From Mesobacterium pallidum (GTDB taxonomy: Bacteria; Pseudomonadota; Alphaproteobacteria; Rhodobacterales; Rhodobacteraceae): a DNA stretch of 64,000 nt. Position 1 is the first letter of the stretch; the number at the start of each line of letters is the position of its first letter. The stretch is from NCBI RefSeq assembly GCF_019966535.1, contig NZ_JAIMID010000018.1, forward strand, positions 81,190 through 145,189. Direction: 5' to 3'. Under the pieces are notes generated by a model. That model did no database searches and was not told where the DNA came from. It worked only from the letters and a program-made list of their open reading frames with translations. Below are positions 15,414-23,160 of the stretch, piece by piece. Made by a program: the position numbers and the translations under genes.

Positions 15414-15443
15414 GGGGAGAGAGGCTCTCCGCACCGTCGGAGG
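15414..15443 (+). repeat. Repeated leader element, type 1, copy C
   Basis: GGGGAGAGAGGCTCTCCGCA then CCGTCGGAGG; same layout as copies A and B, but shorter and with a small GGAGAG/CTCTCC self-complementary part. It ends at the ribosome-binding site of the gene at 15451. Confidence 0.5.
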
Positions 15444-15450
15444 TATTCCC

Positions 15451-15969
15451 ATGTTCGACATTCCTCTCCAAACTCGGCCAGCAACGCAGACAACAGGTTT
15501 GCCGCCGAGCCTCCTGACCATTCTTGCAGATCAAGACTTGCCGTTTGCGCTCACGGCGGCTTGCCGTGCGCCCGCGGCTCTCATGTCCGGGCAGGCACAC
15601 CCCAAGGTACTGGCGCGGTTTGCCACGCTGGCCGAGGCCATGCAGGGGGCAATCGTTCACGCCGAAGATATCACTCCTGAAGACACTCCGCGCATCCTGG
15701 TAATCCTTGATCGGGAGGGCCGCCTCGTTCTGGCCGGGGCTACCAATGATGGCGGGCTCGCCTGGTGCCACCCGGTCTCGGATGCCGCCGAAGCCCGCGC
15801 CGTCGTGTCCGAGGCCAGCCAGACCCGCGCGCAGGCCATGCGGGCGGCCGAGTGGCATGAACATGGCCTCGCGCGACGGCTGCGGCACCACGCCGATCTT
15901 CTCGATGCCCGTCTTGTCGATCCGCTTTGGCGCGTCTTCGCGTCTCGCGCCCTGCAGATCGCGGCGTGA
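15451..15969 (+). CDS. Hypothetical plasmid protein (172 aa)
   Basis: No family was recognised. The 172-residue soluble protein has a C-terminal third rich in Arg, His and Ala (EWHEHGLARRLRHHADLLDA). The middle RILVILDREGRLVLAGATND looks like a beta-hairpin. Ribosome-binding GGAGG lies eight bases before ATG 15451. It is in line with the surrounding maintenance genes, in the same direction and with the type-1 leader, so it probably shares their regulation. Confidence 0.65.
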   Translation: MFDIPLQTRPATQTTGLPPSLLTILADQDLPFALTAACRAPAALMSGQAHPKVLARFATLAEAMQGAIVHAEDITPEDTPRILVILDREGRLVLAGATNDGGLAWCHPVSDAAEARAVVSEASQTRAQAMRAAEWHEHGLARRLRHHADLLDARLVDPLWRVFASRALQIAA

Positions 15970-16049
15970 CGTCCAAGAGTCAGAGAAGGGCAGGGGAGGA
16001 TGTGAGCCTACGGGGACGAGAGAGAGCCCGGGGTTCAGATCCTTTCCCC

Positions 16050-16064
16050 CATTCCGGAGTTTCC
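16050..16064 (+). repeat. Repeated leader element, type 2, copy D
   Basis: CATTCCGGAGTTTCC directly before ATG 16066. The identical 15 bases precede the strawberry-notch gene (18746-18760). Both are preceded by a GAGAGAG-containing purine-rich leader and a pyrimidine-rich stretch. GGAG is the ribosome-binding site. Confidence 0.6.
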
Positions 16065-16065
16065 A

Positions 16066-16557
16066 ATGTCCAAGATTGAACCCACCCTGGCCGCGCCGAT
16101 GGCGCCGTCCAGGATTGATTTCGCCGCCGTGCTGGCCCGGCAGGCCGAGCGCGACGCGCGGATCGCAGCTTTGCGACCGGCCAACAAGGAGCGCCTCTTC
16201 GATGGCCTGACTGCCGCGGGCATCACCCATGTGACCGTCAGTTTCGACGGCTATGGCGACAGCGGTCAGGTTGAGAGTATCGCTGCCTACGCCGGCGAGA
16301 CCGAGGTCGCTTTCCCCAAGACCCAGATCGCCTATGCCGTATTGACCTGGGACGACCCGGAGGTCGAGATGCGGGCGCTTTCGCTCGAAGATGTCGTGGA
16401 GCAACTGGCCTACGACTTGCTGTCTGACACCCATGCCGGATGGGAAAACAACGACGGGGCTTACGGCGAATTCTGCTTCGACGCGAGCGCTCGCTCCATC
16501 CACCTCGAGTTTAACGAGCGCTTCACCTCGTCCGAACTCACCACCTATGTTTTCTGA
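16066..16557 (+). CDS. DUF6878-like plasmid protein
   Basis: The 163-residue protein resembles the DUF6878 family of proteobacterial plasmids. It has FAAVLARQAERDARIAALRP, NKERLFDGLTAAGITHVTVS, a conserved FDGYGDSGQVESI motif, then acidic and aromatic stretches (DTHAGWENNDGAYGEFCFD, LEFNERFTSSE). The FxGxGDSGQ motif looks like a functional loop; no catalytic role is known. It starts in a small operon with the gene at 16569 (11 bp gap) and the one at 16948. The type-2 repeated leader lies upstream. Confidence 0.75.
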   Translation: MSKIEPTLAAPMAPSRIDFAAVLARQAERDARIAALRPANKERLFDGLTAAGITHVTVSFDGYGDSGQVESIAAYAGETEVAFPKTQIAYAVLTWDDPEVEMRALSLEDVVEQLAYDLLSDTHAGWENNDGAYGEFCFDASARSIHLEFNERFTSSELTTYVF

Positions 16558-16568
16558 GGGCGGCGGCG

Positions 16569-16946
16569 ATGGCACATCCCTATCACCACGCCCTGTCCTC
16601 GGTAAAAAAGTGGGGCGGCACGGTCGACGATTTCATGGCGGTGCATGCCTGGTTCGACCAGAGCAAGGAGATTACTGCGGACTTCCGGCACCGGGCTTTG
16701 CGCCACCATGCGGAGGGCATCTTCATGGCCGAGACGATCTTCGGGCAGACCCTCACGCTCTCGACCGGGCGCATCATCCCGACCCGGTGGGTCGGCGAGC
16801 AGCATGTGAAGGAAGACCTCGGCTTCATCCCGAGCTTCGCCGACTGGGTAAAGGCAATCCGGCCCGAACCCTGGATGGGCCGGGCCGAGCGGATCGAGGC
16901 CCTAGTTGATCCGCATCTCGTCTCGCCCGTGGTTGAGGTCACGTGA
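16569..16946 (+). CDS. DUF6915-like plasmid protein
   Basis: The 125-residue protein has HPYHHALSSVKKWGGTVDDF, HAWFDQSKEITADFRHRALR and an acidic/His cluster HHAEGIFMAE. It ends in a helical segment. The pattern of several His and Asp residues in the N-half recalls a helical metal-binding or HD-like fold, but the motif is not complete enough to claim this. It sits between the DUF6878-like gene and a 65-residue gene with nearly abutting ends, so they are co-transcribed. Similar small proteins accompany DUF6878 on related plasmids. Confidence 0.65.
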   Translation: MAHPYHHALSSVKKWGGTVDDFMAVHAWFDQSKEITADFRHRALRHHAEGIFMAETIFGQTLTLSTGRIIPTRWVGEQHVKEDLGFIPSFADWVKAIRPEPWMGRAERIEALVDPHLVSPVVEVT

Positions 16947-16947
16947 C

Positions 16948-17145
16948 ATGACCGATCCCACTTATTTAAGTCTTGGCTTGCCGCCGACCGCTTCGCCACT
17001 GGCAGTGGTTCGCGCGGCGGTCCGGGCGCTGCACCCCGACACACGCGCCGTTTGCGGCCTCCGGACCGCGCGCAAGCGTTTCTACCGGCAGATGCTCTGC
17101 GCGCATGCCGCACGAAAGTCGGCAGACGACACGCCAACCGGCTGA
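16948..17145 (+). CDS. Small J-domain-like protein (65 aa)
   Basis: The 65-residue product begins YLSLGLPPTASPLAVVRAAV and then has R-A-L-H-P-D-T. This resembles helix I, helix II and the HPD loop of a DnaJ J-domain, although helix II is about three residues short. The stretch RKRFYRQMLCAHAARKS could be helix III. It starts one base after the stop of the preceding gene and is therefore coupled to it. If real it could recruit DnaK; it may also be a degenerate remnant. No Gly/Phe or zinc-finger regions follow. Confidence 0.55.
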   Translation: MTDPTYLSLGLPPTASPLAVVRAAVRALHPDTRAVCGLRTARKRFYRQMLCAHAARKSADDTPTG

Positions 17146-17178
17146 TCGCACCCGGCCGACCCTTCATTCCGATTCAGT

Positions 17179-17198
17179 ACCCGGCGTCTTGGCCGGGT
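17179..17198 (+). other. Leader stem-loop before the gene at 17221
   Basis: ACCCGGC and GCCGGGT pair perfectly around GTCTTG, 22 bp before ATG 17221. A CATTCAGGAGGTCCCC ribosome-binding stretch follows. It could terminate the upstream mini-operon (TCTTCC follows) or structure the leader. Confidence 0.45.
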
Positions 17199-17220
17199 CT
17201 TCCCCATTCAGGAGGTCCCC

Positions 17221-17640
17221 ATGGCGGATTACTTCACCCATTTCTCTTGCCTCATCGACGTCGGCAGCCCCGGCAAGGCCGCCCGCGCGCTCGCGCTGTT
17301 TCAGGAACTCCGCGCTGCGGATCAGAACGCTGACGACCCGGAGGTCGCGGGCTTCGATCTCGTACGCCAGGATGCCCCCGAGGGCAGCAGCCTCTGGATC
17401 CATGATGACGACCACGGCGACGTCGACGCCGTCATCCGCTTCGTCTTGCGACTCGCCGCAGACCTCGACCTCACCGGCCTTTGGGGGTTCCAGTATGCTC
17501 TGACCTGCTCCCGGCCGCGGCTCGACGCCTTTGGTGGCGGCGCGCATGCCATCGATCTCGGCGCTCGCAAGTCCATCGGCTGGACCAGCACCCAAGAGTG
17601 GCTGGCCTCAGCACTGAACGGGGAGGACGCCGATGCCTGA
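17221..17640 (+). CDS. Hypothetical plasmid protein (139 aa)
   Basis: No named family was recognised. The 139-residue soluble protein begins MADYFTHFSCLIDVGSPGKA and contains an acidic DDPEVAG and IHDDDHGDVDAVIRFVLRLA. The LTGLWGFQYALTCSRPRLDA and GGGAHAIDLG segments look like strands around a Gly-rich loop. GGAGG lies ahead of the ATG. Its last 8 bases overlap the next gene (ATGCCTGA), so the pair is translationally coupled. Confidence 0.7.
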   Translation: MADYFTHFSCLIDVGSPGKAARALALFQELRAADQNADDPEVAGFDLVRQDAPEGSSLWIHDDDHGDVDAVIRFVLRLAADLDLTGLWGFQYALTCSRPRLDAFGGGAHAIDLGARKSIGWTSTQEWLASALNGEDADA

Positions 17641-18277
17641 GATCATCTGCACCACCATCTACCAGTTCCCCGAACTCTCGGATGCCGCCAAGGAGAGGGC
17701 CCGAAGCTGGTATCGCGAGCTCAGCCCTCACGATGATTGGTGGGACGCGGTCTACGAGGATTTCGAGCGGGTCTGTGAGATCCTCGGCATCCGCCTGAAA
17801 ACCACCTCCGTCCGCCTGATGAGTGGCGGGACACGGGCCAAGCCCTGCATCTGGTTCTCCGGCTTCTGGAGCCAGGGTGATGGAGCTTCGTTCGAAGGCT
17901 ACTGGTCCCACGTCAAGGGCGCCGCCGCGCGCATTCGGGACTATGCCCCGACGGATGTGACGTTGCACGGCATCGCCGACCGGCTGCAGGCCATCCAGCG
18001 GCGGAACTTCTACCAGCTCGCCGCCGCGGCCAGCCACCGTGGCCGCTACTACCACGAATACACCATGTCTGTGGACGTCACGCGCGACAGCCCGACCTGG
18101 CAGCCGCCGACCGAGGACGCGGAAAAAGTCGTGACCGAGACGCTGCGTGATCTGGCCCGCTGGCTCTACCGTCAGCTTGAAGCCGAATACGACCACCTTA
18201 CCTCGGACCAGGCCATCGAGGAGGGAATCATCGTCAACGCGTATACGTTCACGGAAGGAGGGCGGCGGTTCGGGTGA
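17633..18277 (+). CDS. Conserved plasmid/phage protein with FSGFWSQGDGASF motif
   Basis: The 214-residue protein has ELSDAAKERARSWYREL followed by HDDWWDAVYEDFERVCEILG and the hallmark WFSGFWSQGDGASFEGYW at about residues 73-90. This motif set is also seen in phage-encoded proteins of unknown function. Automatic annotation sometimes links such genes to toxin-antitoxin stability systems, but nothing in the sequence shows that. The C-terminal part is helical and acidic. It overlaps the preceding gene by 8 bp and runs tail-to-tail with a minus-strand gene at 18288. Confidence 0.7.
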   Translation: MPEIICTTIYQFPELSDAAKERARSWYRELSPHDDWWDAVYEDFERVCEILGIRLKTTSVRLMSGGTRAKPCIWFSGFWSQGDGASFEGYWSHVKGAAARIRDYAPTDVTLHGIADRLQAIQRRNFYQLAAAASHRGRYYHEYTMSVDVTRDSPTWQPPTEDAEKVVTETLRDLARWLYRQLEAEYDHLTSDQAIEEGIIVNAYTFTEGGRRFG

Positions 18278-18287
18278 TCCTGCCGAG

Positions 18288-18584
18288 TCACTTATTCCCG
18301 TCGATCCACTTCGACATGAGCCCCTTGTCGCGGAAGCATTCGTCTGGAACGGCGCACCGTTTGATCCGGGCGAGCTTCTCAGCGAAGGCCACTTGCCTGG
18401 AGGTGGGCAGCTGGTCCATGTCCGATACGGGCTTCAGCCGGGCCTGAGCCTCGATCCAGGCGCTCAAAGATCGCCGGTCTTGCTGAACTTCCCAAGGCAG
18501 GAGCGTCCGGTTGCGCTGCGCGAGCGATCGCGCATAGGCGATCTGCTTGGGCGTTGCCGGCAGGGCGTGCGTGGTGATTTCCAT
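18288..18584 (-). CDS. Small protein with two tandem TPKQ-type repeats (98 aa)
   Basis: The 98-residue product consists of two related halves. One is TPKQIAYARSLAQRNRTLLP...DRRSLSAWIEA (about residues 11-47). The other is TSRQVAFAEKLARIKRCAVP...DKGLMSKWID (about 61-96). Both fit T-x-x-Q-x-A-x-A-x-x-L-A...P...D-x-x-x-S-x-W-I, a motif known as a small helical add-on in helicases and other DNA enzymes. A free-standing pair suggests a nucleic-acid or protein-binding adaptor. It is the only minus-strand gene between ssb and the defence island other than the metalloprotease-like gene. Its promoter would face the strawberry-notch leader. Confidence 0.65.
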   Translation of the reverse strand: MEITTHALPATPKQIAYARSLAQRNRTLLPWEVQQDRRSLSAWIEAQARLKPVSDMDQLPTSRQVAFAEKLARIKRCAVPDECFRDKGLMSKWIDGNK

Positions 18585-18745
18585 GGTGGAACCCCCTTTC
18601 TGGCTTGGCTCAGAATATAGAACATAACAAGAACAAAATCAAGCCGAGCTTCCGGGACGCGTCGGATTCGAGAGGGAGAGAGGGGCCGGGAAAGATCAGG
18701 TCCGAGGCTGCCCGAGAGAGGGTGTAAGGGCCTTATCCTGTCCTT

Positions 18746-18760
18746 CATTCCGGAGTTTCC
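18746..18760 (+). repeat. Repeated leader element, type 2, copy E
   Basis: CATTCCGGAGTTTCC, identical to 16050-16064, two bases before ATG 18763. The upstream GAGAGAGG/pyrimidine-rich leader is also similar. Confidence 0.6.
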
Positions 18761-18762
18761 CG

Positions 18763-21700
18763 ATGACCCATCTTGCCCCTGTTGCGCAGGCGTCCTTGCC
18801 TGCGCCCATTGTCCCGTTGGCAGCAAATCCTGCCCCTGCGATCGTTGCTGTTGCCGAAGCGCTGCAGCCCGATCTGGCGCAAGGGCTTCAGATCGACGCG
18901 CTGCGCCTCCGCCGCGAGATGGAACATGCCTTTGGCGGTTCCGATGCGACCGGTGCTTGGGACTGGAAGCTCGCCTATGAGGCGGGCGAGGTGGCGCTGA
19001 TCCTCTTTCTGCGAAAGTTCGGTCGGGCGCTGCTTGCGCGTGCCGGCTCGCCTGCGGCGCTCTTGCCGATCCTCGCCAAGGTGGCAGGCCTCTTGCCCAC
19101 GCACACCCGGCGGTCGGAAGAGATGGAGCGCTTTCAGCAATTCTCGACGCCGCTGCCCATGGGGCTCGCGGCTGTGGCGGCAGCACAGATCACGCCCTAT
19201 GATCTTGTCCTAGAGCCGTCTGCCGGGACCGGGCTTCTGGCGATCCTCGCCGAGATCGGCGGCGGCACTCTGGCTCTCAACGAGTTGGCGGACACCCGCG
19301 CCGACCTTCTTCGCTTGCTGTTCCCGGGCCGACCGGTCACGGGGTTTGATGCCGCGCAGATCGACGATCATCTCGATGCCTGCTCAAGCCCGAGCGTCAT
19401 TCTGATGAACCCGCCCTTCTCGGCCCAAGCCAATGTCGATGGTCGGTCGACCGAGGCGACGGCCCGACATCTGCGCTCGGCCCTTGCGCGCTTAGTTCCC
19501 GGCGGACGGCTCGTGGCCATCACAGGGGCCGGTTTCGCGCCGGATGCGCCGGCCTGGGCCGATACTTTCGGCCGTCTGACCGAGACGGCCCATCTCATCT
19601 TCACCGGCGCGGTGTCGGGCGCAGCTTTCGCCAAGCACGGCACCAGCTTCGAGACGCGGATTTCTGTCTTCGATAAATGCCGCGGCGGTGAGCCGGGCGG
19701 CATCACCGCTGACCTGCACCAGCCCACGTCCCCGGACGTAGCGCATCTGATGTCCAGGGCCACTGCAGAGGTTCCGCCGCGCCTCGAACTGGATCCAGCT
19801 CCTGCTGCGGGGCAGGGCCATTCTTCCCCCTTTCCGGGAAATTCTCACCTCACCACCCGCAAGACCGTCAGCCGATCCCGCGCGACCTCTGCGGCTCAGC
19901 CGGCGAAATCAGAAACCCGGTTCGAAGCCGAGGAGCTAAACTACGCAACTCGCGACGCCGTCGGGGACGCGGATGCCGCACGGCTGTCCGACGCGATCTA
20001 CGAGACCTTCCACCTGCAGGCGATCGAGATCCCTGGCGCGGCCCAACACCCGACCAAGCTTGTGCAATCGGCCGCCATGGCCTCGGTCGCACCGCCGAAA
20101 CCCAGCTACCGCCCCAAATTGCCCGCCGCCGTCCTGCGCGACGGCATGCTGTCCGACGCGCAGCTTGAGACCGTCATCTACGCGGGCGAAGCCCACTGCG
20201 CATACCTCGCCGGGTCGTGGGCCGTCGATGAGACCGGAGACGTGGTCGCCGCTGCACCGGAGGACGCCGCTGACGCCGTCCGCTTCCGCCGCGGCTTTTT
20301 CCTGGGCGATGGCACCGGAGCGGGCAAGGGCCGCCAGTCGGCCGGGATCTTGCTCGACAACTGGGCCAGAGGAAGACACAAGGCGCTCTGGATCTCGAAA
20401 AGCGACAAGCTCCTCGAGGATGCACAGCGCGACTGGTCGGCCCTTGGCCAGGAGCGGCTTCTGGTCACGCCGCTCTCGCGCTTTGCCCAAGGCCGCGACA
20501 TCCCGCTTACCGAGGGCATTCTCTTCACCACCTATGCGACGCTGCGTTCGGAAGAACGAGGCGGGAAGAAATCCCGCGTCGACCAGATCGTCGACTGGCT
20601 CGGGGCAGATTTCGACGGGGTGATCCTCTTTGACGAAAGCCATGCCATGGCCAACGCCGCCGGCGGCAAAGGCGAGCGCGGTGATACCATGGCCTCGCAG
20701 CAGGGCAGGGCGGGCCTGCGCCTTCAACACAAACTTCCGAATGCCCGCGTGGTCTATGTCTCGGCCACGGGCGCGACGACGGTCCACAACCTTGCCTATG
20801 CGCAGCGTCTCGGTCTCTGGGGCGGGGAGGATTTCCCGTTCGCGACCCGGTCGGAATTCGTCGAAGCCATAGAGGCTGGCGGTGTCGCGGCGATGGAGGT
20901 CCTGGCCCGCGACCTCCGGGCGCTCGGCCTCTACACCTCCCGATCGCTCTCCTATGACGGTGTCGAATACGAGATGCTCGAACACGCGCTCAGCCTCGAG
21001 CAACGCGGCATTTACGATGCCTATGCTGGGGCCTTCGCTATCATCCACAACAACCTGACCGCGGCGCTGGTGGCGGCGAACATTTCCGGCGCGGCCGACG
21101 GGCCTGGCGGGTCAGGCACGCTGAACCGCCAGGCCAAGTCCGCAGCGCGGTCAGCCTTCGAGAGCGCCAAACAGCGCTTCTTCGGCCATTTGCTCACCTC
21201 TATGAAGACCCCCACGCTTATCGCATCCATCGATGCCGATCTGGCAGCGGGTCACGCGGCGGTCATCCAGATCGTCTCGACGGGTGAGGCGCTGATGGAA
21301 CGCCGCCTGTCGGAGATCCCGACCGACGAATGGAACGATATCAGATGCGACATCACGCCCAGGGAGTATGTCCTGGACTACCTCGCCCATTCCTTCCCGG
21401 TGCAGCTCTACGAGCCTTTCACCGACAGCGAGGGCAACCTCTCGTCGCGCCCCGTCACGCGCTACGGCCAACCGGTGGAGTGCCGCGAAGCCGTCCGGCG
21501 TCGTGACGCGCTGATCGAGAAACTGGCTTCGCTTCCGCCCGTGCCGGGTGCACTCGACCAGATCGTCCAGCGCTTCGGCACCGCTCTAGTGGCCGAAGTC
21601 ACCGGGCGTTCACGGCGCATCGTGCGCAAGGGCGAAGGGCAATCGGCACGGCTCGTGGTGGAGAACCGGGCCGGAGCCGCGAACCTCACTGAGACCCAAA

Positions 21701-23157
21701 CCTTCATGGATGACGAAAAGCGTATCCTGATCTTCTCGGATGCCGGGGGCACGGGGCGCAGCTACCACGCCGATCTTGGGGCGAAGAACCAGCGCTTGCG
21801 GGTCCACTACCTCCTGGAACCCGGCTGGAAGGCAGATGCGGCGATCCAGGGCCTCGGGCGCACCAACCGCACCAATCAGGCGCAGCCGCCGCTGTTCCGG
21901 CCGGTCGCCACCGATGTGAAGGCGGAAAAGCGGTTCCTCTCGACCATCGCGCGTCGTCTCGACACGCTTGGCGCGATCACCCGCGGCCAGCGCCAGACTG
22001 GCGGGCAAGGGTTGTTCCGACCCGAGGACAACCTCGAGTCGCCCTACGCCCGCGACGCCCTGCGCCAGCTTTACCGCCGCATCTATCGCGGCGATCTGGC
22101 GGGCTGCTCGCTAGGGGCCTTCGAGGATGCCACTGGCCTCGGCCTGACCGATGACAACGGGCTGAAGGACGACCTGCCGCCGATCACGACCTTCCTCAAT
22201 CGCCTGCTGGCGCTGACGATCGACATGCAGGCCGTGTTGTTCGCGGGTTTCGAAGAACTCCTCGACCAACGGATCGAGGGCGCCATCGCGGCCGGAGTCT
22301 ACGACATCGGGCTCGAGACGCTGCGCGCCGAGAGTTTTTGCGTGACCGACGCCCGGGTGATCTACACCCATCCCCGCTCCGGTGCCGAAACCCAACTCCT
22401 CACCATCGCGGAAAAGCGGCGCAACACGCCGACTTCTCTCGCGGATGCGCTCGATTGGCTGGACGACCCGAAGGCGCGGTGCCTCATCAACAGCCGTTCG
22501 GGCCGGGCTGCCGTGCAGGTTCCTGCCACCAGTCACATGCTGGACGATGGGACCATCGAGCCGCGCCTGCGCCTGATCCGCCCGCTTGATGCCAGCACGG
22601 TCCCGGCCAAGGTCATGGAGGACACCCACTGGCTCGAGGCCGACCGCGCGGCCTTCACTGCGGCGTGGACTGCGGAACTGGCCGAGGTGCCGGAGTTTTC
22701 GAACTCCACTCTGCACATCGTGGCAGGTCTGCTGCTGCCGATCTGGAAGCAGCTTCCCCAGGATGAAACCCGCGTCTACCGCCTGCAGACCGATGACGGG
22801 CAGCGCATCATCGGTCGCCGCGTCTCGCCTGCCTGGGTCGCGACCACGCTGGCCGCCGATGCGCCCAAGCTCTCGGCCGCGCAGGTCCATGCCCTCGTTC
22901 TGGAGGGCAAGACCGTGGTGTGCCTGTCCGAAGGGATGGAATTGCACCGCTCGCGCGTCATGGGCGCGAACCGGATCGAACTCTCGGGCTTCTCGGAGGC
23001 AGCCAAGGATCGGCTCAAGGCCGATGGCTTCTTCTCGGAGATTATTAGCTGGAAGCTTCGGCTGTTTTGCCCGACCGATGCTGATGGCGTCGCGATACTG
23101 GATCGTCTGCTTGCACGTTGTCCTGTCGCAAGGCCACATGATCGCGGAGGCTGTTGA
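18763..23157 (+). CDS. Strawberry-notch-type helicase with N-terminal methyltransferase domain
   Basis: The 1464-residue protein has two parts. Residues about 120-290 form an N6-adenine methyltransferase-like domain, with LVLEPSAGTGLLAILAE as motif I near 148 and the catalytic NPPF near 215. Residues about 430-1100 form an SF2 helicase/Sno-like NTPase. Its Walker A is GDGTGAGKGRQ near 515, Walker B DESH near 623, TYATLRSEERGG lies between, and motif VI-type GLGRTNRTNQAQ sits near 1028. Such fusions are common on large alphaproteobacterial plasmids and may remodel, modify or protect plasmid DNA; direct function is unproven. It is followed 3 bp later by the Toprim gene, so the two form an operon. 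A type-2 leader precedes it. Confidence 0.88.
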   Translation: MTHLAPVAQASLPAPIVPLAANPAPAIVAVAEALQPDLAQGLQIDALRLRREMEHAFGGSDATGAWDWKLAYEAGEVALILFLRKFGRALLARAGSPAALLPILAKVAGLLPTHTRRSEEMERFQQFSTPLPMGLAAVAAAQITPYDLVLEPSAGTGLLAILAEIGGGTLALNELADTRADLLRLLFPGRPVTGFDAAQIDDHLDACSSPSVILMNPPFSAQANVDGRSTEATARHLRSALARLVPGGRLVAITGAGFAPDAPAWADTFGRLTETAHLIFTGAVSGAAFAKHGTSFETRISVFDKCRGGEPGGITADLHQPTSPDVAHLMSRATAEVPPRLELDPAPAAGQGHSSPFPGNSHLTTRKTVSRSRATSAAQPAKSETRFEAEELNYATRDAVGDADAARLSDAIYETFHLQAIEIPGAAQHPTKLVQSAAMASVAPPKPSYRPKLPAAVLRDGMLSDAQLETVIYAGEAHCAYLAGSWAVDETGDVVAAAPEDAADAVRFRRGFFLGDGTGAGKGRQSAGILLDNWARGRHKALWISKSDKLLEDAQRDWSALGQERLLVTPLSRFAQGRDIPLTEGILFTTYATLRSEERGGKKSRVDQIVDWLGADFDGVILFDESHAMANAAGGKGERGDTMASQQGRAGLRLQHKLPNARVVYVSATGATTVHNLAYAQRLGLWGGEDFPFATRSEFVEAIEAGGVAAMEVLARDLRALGLYTSRSLSYDGVEYEMLEHALSLEQRGIYDAYAGAFAIIHNNLTAALVAANISGAADGPGGSGTLNRQAKSAARSAFESAKQRFFGHLLTSMKTPTLIASIDADLAAGHAAVIQIVSTGEALMERRLSEIPTDEWNDIRCDITPREYVLDYLAHSFPVQLYEPFTDSEGNLSSRPVTRYGQPVECREAVRRRDALIEKLASLPPVPGALDQIVQRFGTALVAEVTGRSRRIVRKGEGQSARLVVENRAGAANLTETQTFMDDEKRILIFSDAGGTGRSYHADLGAKNQRLRVHYLLEPGWKADAAIQGLGRTNRTNQAQPPLFRPVATDVKAEKRFLSTIARRLDTLGAITRGQRQTGGQGLFRPEDNLESPYARDALRQLYRRIYRGDLAGCSLGAFEDATGLGLTDDNGLKDDLPPITTFLNRLLALTIDMQAVLFAGFEELLDQRIEGAIAAGVYDIGLETLRAESFCVTDARVIYTHPRSGAETQLLTIAEKRRNTPTSLADALDWLDDPKARCLINSRSGRAAVQVPATSHMLDDGTIEPRLRLIRPLDASTVPAKVMEDTHWLEADRAAFTAAWTAELAEVPEFSNSTLHIVAGLLLPIWKQLPQDETRVYRLQTDDGQRIIGRRVSPAWVATTLAADAPKLSAAQVHALVLEGKTVVCLSEGMELHRSRVMGANRIELSGFSEAAKDRLKADGFFSEIISWKLRLFCPTDADGVAILDRLLARCPVARPHDRGGC

Positions 23158-23160
23158 CCC

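Noticed and set aside
14359..16575. A 738-codon minus-strand open frame opposite DUF932, RadC and neighbours
   Set aside because: It spans several genuine plus-strand genes with clear families, so it is a GC-driven antisense frame.
17633..18277. Antitoxin label for the FSGFWSQGDGASF protein
   Set aside because: There is no toxin partner next to it and the motif is known from phage proteins of unknown function, so the label is not supported.
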